This document shows positions 34,901 to 47,069 of a stretch of 64,000 bases of DNA, one piece after another. Below the pieces are notes generated by a model that had not been told where the DNA came from, did not search any database, and worked only from the letters and a program-made list of their open reading frames with translations. Numbering within the stretch: position 1 is the stretch's first letter; each line of letters begins with the position of its first letter. Made by a program: the position numbers and the translations under genes. Source of the DNA: Ophiocordyceps camponoti-saundersi (nom. inval.) (Eukaryota; Ascomycota; Sordariomycetes; Hypocreales; Ophiocordycipitaceae); NCBI GenBank assembly GCA_003339415.1, contig PDHQ01000012.1:310001-374000 (forward strand), given 5' to 3'.

Positions 34901-36705
34901 TATACAACTAAAAGTTAATAAATTAATTAAATAAGAAACCTAGGAAATTAAAATAATACCTAAGGATAGAAATCCTTTAGGAGGCCGTTAGGTCTACAGG
35001 CTTAAAAGGGATAATAATAATAATATAACTAAGTATAAAGCCTAATTTATAGTACAAGGCTTTAATCAGGTTTACGGCTTAGATTATTTAGAGACTTTTT
35101 CCACTACTGCCTAACCTAAAAGTATAAGACTACTTTTATTAATAGCTTTATAAAATAATTTAATAGTAAAGTAATACGATATAAAGAATACCTTTATTCA
35201 CGCTAAAATAGATACTAAAATTTACGTGAAACTGCCTGCTAAATTCGAAGAATTTATTATAAAAGACTACTATAATAAAAATAATTTAAAGCTTCCTTCG
35301 AATTATAAAAACCTTATTAAGACTAATAACTTAGTTCTTAAATTAAGAAAAGCGTTATACGGCTTAAAATAAAGTCCTAAACTATAGTATAATTATTTAG
35401 CTAATACGCTAAAGAAACAGGGATTTTACCCTCTTTTATTAGATAAAGGAGTATTTATAAATAAAAAGCTAAAAATAGCCTTAGCAATACACGTCGACGA
35501 TATACTAGTGGCCGCTAAGAATAATAATATTATAATAAATATACTGCAGAAATTAAATAAAGACTTGAAAGTACAAGACTTAGGCTATCTATAAGACTTT
35601 TTAGGTATATATATTATTTTTAATAGGCAAAATAATACGCTACAAATAACCCAGGAAAAATATATAAGAAATAAGCTTAAAGAATTAAATAAAGAAAATA
35701 TAAGCTTCTTAGATATACCTTCGAAGCTTAGAAATAAATTAAAGAAAGCTATTATACAGCCTAATAAAGAAATAATACTATAATATTAGAGAGAAATAAG
35801 CTCTTTATTATATTTAGCTTTACAAACTAGACCTAATATATTATACGCTGTTATCTCCTGCGCTAGATTTAGCAGTAAACTTAATATTATATATATAAAT
35901 ACTTTAAATACTGTCTGGAAATATTTAAATAAATACCTAGACAAGGCTATTATTTATAAAGGTAATATACCTTATAATAGCTATTATATTAAAGGATTTT
36001 CAGACGCTAGCTAGGCCTCTGATTTAGTAGAAAGAAAAAGCATTTCAGGTTATTATTTCTTTATATATAATAATATTATAAGCTAGTCCTATACTAAACA
36101 AAAAGCTATAGCACTAAGCAGCTGTGAGGCTAAGTTTATAAGCCTAAGGGAGGCTAATAAAGAAGCCTTATACCTTAAGAGGCTATTCTTATTAATAAAT
36201 AATAGCTTAGATATTAAAATACCTGCTACTATACCTTATCTCTTAACAGATAATACTATAGCTTTAAGGCTAGCAGAAAATCCTAAATTTTATAAAAGGT
36301 CGAAGCATATCAACTTAACTTATTTCTATTTAAGGTAAAATTTAAGAAATAAGCTAATAAATATTTATTATACTAAAAGCAAGGATAATATAGCAGATAT
36401 CTTTACTAAAAAATTAGATAGTAGTACTTTTCACGGTCTTGCTAGTTTATTATCTTTAACTTAAGCTTATTTAATAAAGAGGTTTTTTATCCTGTTTAAG
36501 CTTTTCTAGGATTTTCCTCTTATAATTTTTTTTTAAATAAAACTACTACTTTTACTATTTTTCTTTTATTAAAAAAGGTTTTTACTTTACTTTAAAAAAT
36601 ATTATACTATACTATATTATATTATAGGTTTTTCTATAATTTTTATCCTATTTTATAATAAATAATAAATAAATAACTAACGTATTTATTTAAGGGAGGC
36701 TATAA

Positions 36706-37399
36706 GTGCTTATAATAATTTTTATTCTTTATAATAAATAATAATAGTATAAATAACTAGTATAAAAATAAGATAACTACTTTATAATATATTATAGAAA
36801 ATCTAGTATTTTACTATACTATCTATATAATTAAATAACTAAGGTTATTATTTTAAAGCACTAATACGAATAATAATACTTTATTACCTTTATTATCTCT
36901 TATACGCGCATAAGGCACAAGGCTTCGGCCTCTCTGAGGCTAAGAATAATATAGACCTTCTACGTGTTAAAGAGCCGCTATTACCGCCGTTATAATTATA
37001 CGTTACGAGATCACAAATAATAGGTAACACGGAAAGCCGAATATTAAATTAACTATAATACTTTCCGGAAACCCGAAAGCACCCCTTAATATACTATTCT
37101 CTAACGAACAGAATAACCCTCTTTCTAATCTAAAAGGTTACTGCGTTTATAAGTAATTAAGTATTTAGTGAAGAGGATTTCCTATTACTTAGTAGATAGC
37201 AATTTAATTAATCACCTTCTTCTCTACTCTCTAAATAATTCTATTATTAACCTATTATTGCAAAACTACCACTATTCTAATCTATTTTAATCGCGCTTCC
37301 ACGATATATAATCCTATTATCTATTCCTCTACTATCCGACAATTAATTATCTTCCTAACTTCGAAACGATCGAAAGTGCCGTTAGATTTCTATCTGCAC
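36706..37399 (+). repeat. Right LTR of Copia element 2
   Basis: It is the same length as the left LTR. Differences such as CGCGCATAAGGCACAAGG against CGCGTATAAGGTATAAGG are C/T or G/A. It is directly followed by TTATAA. Confidence 0.88.
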
Positions 37400-37559
37400 T
37401 TATAATAAGATAGAAAGTAAGAGAGTTATTTACTATTAATAGCTAAGTTTAAGTTAATAGTATTACTTTTTATACCTTTACCTTATATAATATTAAAGTA
37501 AATACCTATTTTTTAGTTAGTTATTATTTCGCGAAGTAAGTAATAAAGCGCTTAAGCGC

Positions 37560-40500
37560 TAAGCTTATCCCCGTCCGTCCTATCCCCCTTATTAATTTCT
37601 AAAGCTATTAGGCTAGCTTAGTTTGTAAGCACCTAATTATTACCTTAGTAATTAACGGATAGTATTTTCCGCGGGAAATCTACTAAGTAACCGACTACGC
37701 CTAGGATCTTTTTATCGGCTTATTCTAGATAGCTAAAAAAAGGTTATTACTCGACTACGCGGCTTAGAAACTAGTTTAGCTAAATAACTTACCCGCCCTT
37801 ACTAAGTACTTACCCTTAATCTTATTACCTAAGAAGCCCTTTTTTAACGGAAATTTAAACTTAGCGGTCTAAGCGGATATTAAGCGCTAGAACCGCTTTC
37901 TCTATTAGGATAAGCGTAAGTATTAGATCCTCTAACGCTTATAAAGGAAAAAGGACTTCGTATAGCTTACGAAAAAAAAGAAGCTAGCTTAGACTTTTAC
38001 TAAAAATAACTAGGATACCGATAATATAGATAAGGATATTTAGAGAGAATAACTTATTTACTAAGTTTAGTAAGACCCTCGTTATCTATAATAAGAAAAG
38101 ATAACCCCGTTAATACTTATAATACTTATAAAATTAGAAGATAACGATAATAACTTAATTACGGTTATAAAGCTAGGCTTAGCTAGCTATATATACGTAG
38201 GATAGGAAATCCTATTCTTTTAAAATAAAAAACCTAAGCATATTACTTATATATATAATATAATCCCTCTAGCCTTAGCGTATTTTAAAAGATTTTTTAA
38301 TAAGAAGGAAGCCTATATTTTAGCTAGTTCCTAACTTAGCTATAATATTATTTTAAAACTTAAGAAGCCCCTAAACTTAGTAGAACCCCTTTCCTATAAG
38401 ACGCTCGTAAAATACTTACTACTACTTTAAAAAAGGAAACTATTAACTACCTACTTAAGATTAGGTTTATTAAGCTAAACGCTAGTCCTTACGCCGCCTC
38501 TATTCTCTTCGCACCGAAGCTATACTTAATAGCTTAGCGTTTCTATATTAATTACCGATAGATAAATAATTACCTAAAAAGTTAAATCTCGCCTACTCCC
38601 TTTTTAGAAAATATAGCGTTTAGCTACCGGGAAGTAAGGCGGTTTTCGAAAATCGACGTAATTTAAGCGTTTTATCGCCTATATCTTAACCCTAACTCTA
38701 AGTACCTTATAGCTTTCCGTATAAGGTTCGGCATATTCCGCTAGCTTATCTTTCTATTTAGCCTTAAAATAAAGCTTACTTAGTTTTAGAATTTTATTAA
38801 CGCCTAGCTTTATAACCTCCTTAACCGCTATATAAGTATATATACTAATAATATATTAATTTACTTAGATAGCGAAGAAATAAAATACTAAGAGGAATAC
38901 TAAGAAATAATTTAGCGTTTATATTAAGCTAACTTATAAGAGGATATCCGAAAATCGAGGTTTAATATTACGGAAATTAACTACCTTAGTATAATATTAT
39001 ACGCGGGCTAAGGAATTAATATAAACCCTTATAAAATATAAGTAATCTAAGACTAAAAGTTCGAAGACCTCCGGGATTATAAGGCTATCTGCTTATTTAT
39101 AAGATTTTATAATTTTATTAGGATTTTCTATTATTATATAAATACTATAGCTAAGCTCCTAAACCGCCTCTTTAAGAAAGATACTGCCTTCGAGCTTAGA
39201 CCGGAATAGAAGGAGGCTTTTAATAAAATAAAGGAGCTAGCTATATAAGCCTTAGTGCTTACCTTCTTCCGCTTAAAACTCTTAACTTACCTTAAAATTA
39301 ACGCCTCCCGGAATACTATCGCTAGTATATTCTAATAATAGTAAGATAACTAAATATAAAAGCTTATAGGCTTTTTCTTAAAGATAATAAACTTTACTAA
39401 GCGTGCTTACCTAATCTAAGATTATAAACTCCTCGCTATTATATAAAGCCTCGAGTATTTTTACTTAAAACTACTTAGCTAGAAATTTAATATAATTATA
39501 GATTACGAAGCTTTAGTTTATTTTATAACGAAAAGGCTACTCTTTATCTATTAAGTCCGATAATCTAATTTCCTTACTTAGTTCGATATCCGTTTCCTAT
39601 ACTAGCTTAGCTAGCTAAATATAGCCGCGGATATACTTTTATAGAAAATAGCTAAGCTCCCGATAATAAAAGCCCGTAAGAAAAAGGAAAGGATTTTAGC
39701 TATAATTTCCCTAAATAGCTTTAAGTTTAAATCCCTAACCTTATCTCTTATAATTACTCTAATCCGCCTAATAGAAGACTTTATCCTATTAGGGGCGGAG
39801 TTAATATAACTAATTTAGGAGGAGAACGCGAACTAGAACCTTAGATTTTACGGTAATCTCCTTATCGTCCCTAAGTAAGATAGCCGGTAGCGTTTCTTCC
39901 TCCGTACCGCCTTAATTCGGAATATATATAAGCTAGCTATCTTCGCTTATAAGGGATAAAATAAGATTACTTAGATACTCCGATAAAATTACTATTAGCT
40001 TAGGATAAAGCGAGATATCCGCCGGTTTATTTATAACTACTATAAGTATTAGAAGAATAAAACGCTATAAGATAAGACCTCGGGTTTACTATACCTTTTA
40101 CCTATTCCGACTTCCGTTTAGGAGTATATTACTTATAATAGGAAAGTAATATTAGAGGACCGCTTCGGGTATAATTACGTTTAGACTTTTATTTATAAGT
40201 TAAGTAAAATTATCGCTATATTACCTAATAAGAAGAATAATATAGCTAAGGTGCTTGCGGGACGCTATTTCCGATACCTTTATTATTTCTTAGGTATACT
40301 AAATATATAGATTACTAATAACGCTAGCCTATTTATCTTAAGATTTCTTTAAGAAATTAACTAGCTAATTAATATTAAGTACTATTACGGTAGCGCCCTT
40401 TACCCTTAGATATAAGGTAGCGTGGAAATAACTAACTAATACCTAAACTAAAAGCTTTAGTTTTACGTAAATAAGCGATAAGATAATTAAAGCGCGTTCT

Positions 40501-41880
40501 TTCCTACTTTAAACTTCGCGTATAACTTATTATAATATACGTTAATTAGTATAGCACCGCTTATAGTCGCCCTTAGTAAAGATATACGTAACCCCCTTTC
40601 GCTTCTTAGCCCTTTAGTTACCTTAAGGGCCTTAGGCCCCGTCGCTATTACCCGCGAACTTATCGCCTAAGCGTAAAGAGTATAATAGTAAGCTTAAGCT
40701 ATAGCCGCGAAAGCGTAAAGCTAGTAGAAGGCCTAAGCCGATAAGAAACGCCGCCTAATAGATTTCTTAGTTAATAACTAGGTATTCTTTAGCCGTAAGG
40801 GTTTTACGATTACTATACTAACTATATGCCTTAACGCGTAATAGTCTAGACTTTTTACGATTATTAAGAAATAAGGCTATAGCTATATCCTTAACTTTCT
40901 AAGTAGTTACCGGATAACGAACTTATTCTACGCTAATTATCTCTAGAAAGCTACTATAAATCCCTTACTTAGATAAGATAGGCCCCTAGCTAAGCTTAAA
41001 AATATTAATAGTATATTAGAGTAGGAAATCGATAAAATCCTTATATCTTATATTACTAGATAACGCTGCCGGTTAGAATATTAGGTTTAGTAACGTAGCT
41101 ATAACCTTAATAAGATATAATATCCGGCTAGGAATTTCCGTTATATACCGATAGCCTTTAAGGAATTTTACTATTATTTTCTAGATACTGCTAGCCCGCT
41201 AGTTAATCTTTAGCATTAAATTAAGGCTGCCGCTATAAATTATAATTATAAGAATAATAACTAAGATAATATTACGATTTCCCCTAAGGCCTAGGTGCGT
41301 AGTCGCTATTACTAATCTTAATAGGTATATTAAAACCTTTATCGGGGGGTAATATTACGCGCTAAGCACTTATAATAATTTCCTAGATATTTTACGGTAA
41401 TTTCCGAGGATTTTACGGTAATTTCCTTCTTAGGATTTTATAGTAATTTCCGAGGATTTTATAGTAATTTCTAAGGATCTCTAGCTATAATTACGTAACC
41501 TTAGAAACCTTATCGTAAAATCCTTAGGAAAACCTTAGTAGGAAATTACCCGGAAATAAAGTTAACTTTTTACTAGGATTTCCCTATATCCTCTCCTATC
41601 TCTACTAGCACGTGCTTTTATATATTTTACTAGGATCTCGCTTACGAGAGTTTTCCTTTTTTCTTTTCTTTCTCCTTAGCTTAGAATCTTTATTTATAAT
41701 ACTAATATAATTATTTACTTAACGCATTTCTAAGCTATAATATTTATTATAAATACCTATTTACCGGGTAGAACTTATTTACTAATAAGTTAATTAATAA
41801 GATCCTAAGTCTATTAACTATAAAAAGCTTTAATTTTTATATTTATTATTAGGCGCTAGTAGGAGAGATAATCGGGTTAC
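37560..41880 (+). mobile_element. Ty3/Gypsy chromovirus-type retrotransposon relic
   Basis: Plus-strand pol is readable through stops. Reverse transcriptase spans about 38400-39000, with RRFSKIDVI, AFRIRFGIF and YTNNILIY (decayed YxDDILIY). RNase H follows at about 39150-39650. Integrase runs about 39900-40600, with TFIYKLSKIIAILP, GRYFRYLYYF and ITNNASLF. A chromodomain-like end lies at about 41000-41160, with a VDKIL core and YPAR. RT before IN and the chromodomain place it in Gypsy chromoviruses. A run of G then TATTACGCGC near 41347-41362 looks like a polypurine tract and LTR start (from TGTCACGCGC). The 3' LTR end (about 41880) and the 5' end are uncertain; the 5' LTR was not found. Confidence 0.75.
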
Positions 41881-42129
41881 TTACGGATATCTTATTAGCC
41901 CTTAGGTGTTGATAGTATTAGAATATTAAATATAGCGTTAATCGGTAGGACGAAGTTAGGAATCTCTGCCTCTTCTTCGTCGATATCTTTAAAGATAGCG
42001 TTAGTAGTAAATTTAGCTATAGTAGTTTAACGGGGAAGAAAAGACATGCCCCGAGGAAAAAGGAGGGAAAAGAAGGGAAGAAAAAGGGGAAAGAGAAGAA
42101 AAAGAAGCTATTTCCGTAGAATTCCTAGT

Positions 42130-42495
42130 AATTCAAAAAGCGTAGATTTCACAAAGACTAAAAAAGGTAACCCTACCTAGGGTCGTGCGCTCACGGCGAC
42201 TAATTTTGTGTATTGAAGGGCTCACGGCTGCCTTAGTCGTTCTTCCTAGGTAGGGAAAAACGACCCTTCTTATACGTATAAAAACGACCCTTCCTAGGAC
42301 CCGTAGGTCTAATACTAATTGATTAGATCCGTCAGATCAGGCAGGTCAGATCAGACAGGTCGGCTCAAACGACCCTTTTAACGCCTGCGACCCTGACCTA
42401 CCTATACGACCCGTACGACCCTGACGGACCTACTTCCTTAAGATAACCTTCCCTGCCGGGGGCCGTGTGTGTGGACAGGGGGGCCGTTACTCCCG
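42130..42495. repeat. GC-normal island with ACGACCC repeats and CCCTACCTAGG inverted ends
   Basis: Inside the AT-rich block this stretch has ordinary composition. At about 42170-42262 an inverted pair CCCTACCTAGG / CCTAGGTAGGG bounds a 90-bp unit with related inner arms (GCTCACGGC in both). It is followed by several AACGACCC copies and by interleaved CAGATCAGGCAGGTCAGATC-like repeats to about 42430. No ORF is evident. It may be a recent small insertion or a repeat too short for RIP. Confidence 0.5.
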
Positions 42496-42499
42496 CTAA

Positions 42500-45400
42500 A
42501 GTAGCTATCGTAAAATAGGTTTTACGATTAGTAGCGGGTATTATAGCCTTATTTCTCAGCTTAACTTATAGAGGAGCTTCTTAGTTAGCTAAATCGTTAA
42601 ATTAGGCGCCGGGCGTCTAATTAGGCGTAAGGAATTATATTATATTAAGAGGCGTAGCCGGCTTTTCGGATTAAGAAGGGCTTACGGTTTTATTACCTAA
42701 ATTAGGTACGTTTCCCGCCTTAAGGTTATTAGCAGGCTCTTATAAGCCTTAATCGTTAGGATAATTATAATTTTTATCGTAATTATTATTATTAATATTA
42801 TTAAGTCCGAATTAGAAGAATTTATCTTTATTAAGTTAATCTTCTTAATCTTCTTTAATCTTAGGCTTTACGATATATTTAACTATTTAATTAAGGTCTA
42901 GATTAGCCGGATTATAAAATCTAATATCTTAAGCTCTAATAATCTTATCTTCGTTAGGTAGATAAATCTTATAAATATGCCCGTAAAGGCCTTCTATACT
43001 AATAAGGCGGCCTTCCTTAGCTCGAGGGGCTATTTTAGCACTTTAAATTCGATATTAAAGAGGGATAATAATATATACCTTATAACCCTATAATCGTATA
43101 TATTTAATTAAATATTTATATAGAACGCGGATCGCGGCTATTACTATCTTAATAAGGCTTTAATTTTTCGGGTTAGTCGATAATAGTAATATATTCTATA
43201 TATAGGCGCTAAAGTCGATAAAGAATAGCTATAGCTTCTCGGGCAGCTTTATCTTAATATAAATAGCTCTCGTAGCTTTTATAAGGGTGCGGCTAGCACG
43301 CTCGGCTCTGCTATTCTAGGTAGGAGTATAAGGGGCATAAAAGCGTAAGATAAAGCCCTCGTTAGCGGCCTAAGCTTTAATCTTTTATTACGTAAATTTA
43401 AAGGTATTATTAAAGCCTATTACTTAAACGCGGTAGCCGCCGGTAGTAGCGTTAACGCTACGTTTCTACGCTTTAAGCTATTTAAAAGCTTTATTACGGG
43501 TTTTCGTAAAGAGAACCTAGTAATAGTTAGTATAGGTATCGATTCTATAAAGCGTATACCGATAACCCTTATAAGCTATTAGAGAATATTAGATAAAATC
43601 CTAAAAGATATATTATAGGAAACTTATAAGTAGAATAGCGGAATCTTAACTAATTATAGTATTTACTTTTCTAAGTTAGTAGGCTTAGTAGTAAAATAAC
43701 TCGAAGATACTTTTCTTATTAATTATAAGGCCGGATTTACGGTAGGCCTTAAGAATCCTATTTTTGCCTATATACTTAAGGCGTCGATATATTACTATAT
43801 AATTAACTTCCTTATTTTTTATAAGTAAGGTAGCTATTATAAGAGGCTTTAGAGCCTTAGCGCCCGTAATATTAGTAACGCCTCCTATTTAAAAGAGGTA
43901 GCAGACGGTGCGGCCTCGTTATTAAAAGCGTATTCCTTCGCTATTAATATAGATTTCCTTTTTATTAAGTTAATTAACGGAGATAAGATTAACTAAGATA
44001 TTTATATTATAAAATACCTCTTTAAATATAATTAAATAGCCGTTAGAAGCGTTAATTATAATAGTACCTTAGCTATAGTAGAATAAGAGCTTACTATTCG
44101 ATACCGTAAGATAACGAGGGCTATTAAATTCTTTATATTAATTAAACTATCCCTTATTATTAAAAAAATATAAAGTATAGCTAATATCGATAATTATAGC
44201 GTTTTATAAAATAGGGTTATCGCGACCTTTAAGGGCGGTATTAATAATATAAGCTACGGTGCTCTTCCTTACTAATATTATATCTACGCTACTACTTACG
44301 GAACTCGCGTTACTATTCCTACGTTACTTAGGAATAGGTAGCGGCCGGAGCTTAGGGTAAAAAACCTAGTATTACTCTTTTAAGTAAATATAACCTTTTA
44401 GATAAATATTATAGCCGTAATAAGAGAGGGTTATAATCTTATTCGTTATATTCGTACGCTTTAGTATATAAGGTATAATATATATCTCTGTTAATAATAA
44501 TAGCTTTAGCTTATTATTATTATTACTATTACCTTTATTCTCTAGCTTCTTCTTTTAAGATTAATTCTATATTACGGAAAGTACCTTTCTACTTAATAAG
44601 TCGCGGCTTATTTCGAAATTAGCAATTCGTAATAAAATATATATATTAATATTATTAAAAGATAACCTAAAAAGGCTATCTATATTATAATCTTACTTCT
44701 TAGTAATAATAAGGTATAGGGTTTAGATAATATTAATAGCTTTCTAAGCGTAGATATATAGTATCTTTTTAAAATTAGCCCCTATATCTTTATCTATAAT
44801 AATTTAGTTTTAGAGGCCTTAAAAGTCCTTCTTAAAAGCTTTCTAACTTTTAATTATATTATCTTTTAGCTTAAGCTAATACTAATATTAAAGAATATAT
44901 CGAAGTTATATTTTTATTAATATTTTAGCTTATTTCTTAGCTAAAAGATAGATATTATATACTATAGTATTTTTATCCTAGCTAAGCTAGGTAATATTAC
45001 TAATAGCTTTACTAAATAGAAACTATAAGATAATTCCTACGGTAATCTCTATTTTATCGTTATATTTAATAGCTTCGTTTTTATTAATAGGTTAGGTTAA
45101 AACCTTATTATCGAAGATAAATAATTTTACTTTATTAATTCGGGCTACCGCTATAAGAGATCTATATTACTTAATATAGCTTATAACGCCCTTAAGCTTC
45201 GTGCTACTAAAGGACGAAGATATAATTATCTATTCTTATTTATCGTATTTTACGCTTTTTCTTATTATTTAGTATTATACCTCTAAATTAAGAAAGCTAG
45301 TTAAATTTTTCGCTATTAAAATTAATATAAAATAATTTTCTTCGTTTTTATTCTACGTATAGAATTTTCCGTTATACTATAATATTCCGAATTAATTAAA

Positions 45401-45540
45401 TAAGCCTAAAAGTAGGAAAATAAAAGTATCGTAAACTTTAGCGTAGCGGAAGCGTATTAAAAGGCGCTTATAACCTATAGTAATATAAGGTGGGCATAGG
45501 CTATCGGGTAGGTATACTAATATATATATATTATATATAT
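42500..45540 (-). mobile_element. Truncated Ty1/Copia relic, element 3
   Basis: On the minus strand, integrase sequence is readable around 43230-43390. It contains GFILRFYAPYTPT followed by an NGRAERA-like segment (decayed), then LIKATRAIY and KLPEKL, the conserved Copia integrase C-terminal region. Sequence towards 45.4 kb would be gag. Reverse transcriptase should lie below 42.5 kb but was not found, so the element seems cut off at the GC-normal island. A tandem TAGGCTAGG-like, TATA-rich stretch at 45510-45580 may belong to its LTR. The limits are approximate. Confidence 0.6.
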
Positions 45541-45560
45541 GCTAGGTCTAGGCTAGGATA

Positions 45561-45945
45561 GCTAGGCTAGGTCGTATGCGAGGTCGGGCGGGGCTGGTCA
45601 CGTGGACCCCCTCAATAACTTGATCAAGTTGTTACTTTGCTAAGTCAGGCAAACACCGCATCTGTTCCTGAAGCACAAGTGTAACTCGCACTCGTGAGGC
45701 AAACGAAAATGCCGAACAATCCTCAAGACAACAACAACAAAAAGGGTGAGAGCAAGTAGTACGATATCGGATCTGGCAAACTCTGGCAGAAACAACAGGT
45801 CAAGAGGCATCATCACACTAAGCCGTACCGTCGTAAACCAGCAGCAGGGATACGATCATCATTCAGCAGGAAACAGATGATTATCAATAGAGCTTCTTTA
45901 CTATCAAGACATGACTCTCAGAGCAGCACTTCAACAAAGGTTCAA
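45561..45945. other. Right border of the AT-rich block
   Basis: Composition returns to normal here. A perfect 14-bp palindrome AACTTGATCAAGTT lies at 45617-45630. No gene was seen. Confidence 0.5.
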
Positions 45946-46296
45946 TCACTCTTTCTTTCCGTGCCAGCAGCAAGAGGTTCCGACGAAGCCCTTTGGACCG
46001 CAAGGCAGATTCACAGACGCGTCGAACTTGCCGCCGCAGAAGCCGGGGATGACGGGGTCGCAGGTCGCGCCGGTCTTCTCACATGGGTTGCCGGGGAAGC
46101 CACCGGCGGCGACACCAGTGCCTGTCGACGATGGTTGTTAGTTTAGGGGTAAGGGTTTCGTTCTCTTCAACTTGGTACAAACCGCAGATTGCGATGCTGA
46201 AGGGAAGGGTGTTCATGTTAGTATGTGTTTTGTTTGTATGAGTAGGGATTGGAGGGACTGTACATACCCGAAGAAGCCGAGGATTGAGAATCTCAT
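45946..46296 (-). CDS. Small secreted cysteine-rich protein (72 aa) with a 14-nt internal exon
   Basis: Exons 46296-46268, 46196-46183 and 46121-45946 join to 72 codons plus stop. Both introns (71 and 61 bp) have GT..AG ends and exact CTAAC branch sites, so the 14-nt exon is well supported. The first 20 residues (MRFSILGFFGIAICGTGVAA) are a signal peptide. The mature part is about 50 residues, with six cysteines at 28, 35, 43, 55, 65 and 66 (C-x6-C-x7-C-x11-C-x9-CC), probably three disulphides. It is Gly/Pro-rich and ends CCWHGKKE. The size and pattern resemble fungal secreted mini-proteins, including effectors and antimicrobial peptides. I cannot assign a family. It lies about 390 bp from the RIP block. 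A TATAAATA motif sits about 100 bp upstream of the ATG. Confidence 0.72.
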
Positions 46297-47069
46297 GATG
46301 AAGTCGAGTTTGATGAGAGTTGAGAAGAGTTGTCAAGGATTTGATACACAGAGTTGAGGATGATGGTTGATCAATACTGAGCAAATCTATCGAGTATTTA
46401 TACCCCTTTCCTCAGGGTCAAACCGCTATATACTCCATCTCAATTCCTCTCCTATAAATATTCCTATTCACCCTGATGGTCCTCGTATCACGCATCAGGA
46501 GGCGAGGACATCACGCGTACTACCCGTTTTAGTATATACATACGACGCCCGAGTTCCTTTTACACGGAGTTGAGTTGATGACAGGCAAGGTATCCTAGGG
46601 ATAGAACTGGCTTGTTTCATCCGACACGAACCGAGGGTATGTACGGGGACAGAGTGAGATTCAATAGCCGGCGCTTAATGCAACATTGCATACCGCAAAG
46701 ACAGAAGCGCGAGTGGCTTCAATAGATCTCTAAAGGGATACGACCGCATCGCGATGCTCCTTTACGTGGTTCAGTCTTCCGTCTTGGACTCGCATTACTA
46801 CCCTAGCAACGAGTGAAAGGGGAAATAAAGGAGAGACAAGACTCGATATTGGCACCTCGGATCTTCTTCTCTTCGGTTATGAACGGAGCAGGGCGAAGAT
46901 GAGTAACATGGCTCAAAGAGACAGCTCCTGGTTGATGAGACTGAGCATCTTCTTACTCCATCTAGAGAATCATGCAGCTGCATGCATCGTATGATGACTA
47001 CCCTGTCTCTTGCCTCTTACACGTCGCTGCAGTCTGTCGGTCGCTCACGATATTACACACGGGCCGATG
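46297..47069. other. Intergenic upstream of the small secreted gene
   Basis: Apart from the TATA box at 46395-46402, no gene or repeat was recognised. Confidence 0.5.
46395..46402 (-). promoter_or_regulatory. TATA box of the small cysteine-rich gene
   Basis: TATAAATA on the minus strand lies about 100 bp upstream of the ATG at 46296, a usual spacing for an inducible fungal promoter. Confidence 0.5.

Larger units (their letters stand above)
31220..37405 (+). mobile_element. Ty1/Copia retrotransposon relic with both LTRs, element 2
   Basis: Two LTR copies (31226-31919 and 36706-37399, both 694 bp) flank a degraded gag-pol on the plus strand. Gag ends in a CCHC knuckle, CPNCKNKGHKADLC, at about 32638-32679. 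Protease is near 33210 (LYDTGVIKYIVF). Integrase runs about 33620-34560, with LGHIN, DIWGP and NRTLLDKVRA. Reverse transcriptase runs about 34900-35650, with KALYGLK and HVDDILVAA. RNase H runs to about 36460, with SSCEAKFISL and ADIFTKKL. Stops are mostly TAG at Trp/Gln positions. LTR differences are nearly all transitions. TTATAA occurs on both outer flanks (31220-31225, 37400-37405) and may be the target duplication. A purine-rich AAGGGAGGC precedes the right LTR. Confidence 0.88.
26245..45560. repeat. RIP-decayed, AT-rich retrotransposon block
   Basis: Over about 19.3 kb the sequence becomes strongly AT-rich and TpA-rich. Almost every frame is closed by TAG or TAA at places where homologous proteins have Trp or Gln. 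Those are the changes expected from C-to-T and G-to-A mutation. At least three retroelement relics can be read through the stops (separate entries), in both orientations. The edges at about 26245 and 45560 are sharp. Such blocks in ascomycetes are usually RIP products and often heterochromatic. Parts I could not assign to an element include 26250-26650, 26900-27350 and 41880-42130. Confidence 0.88.
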
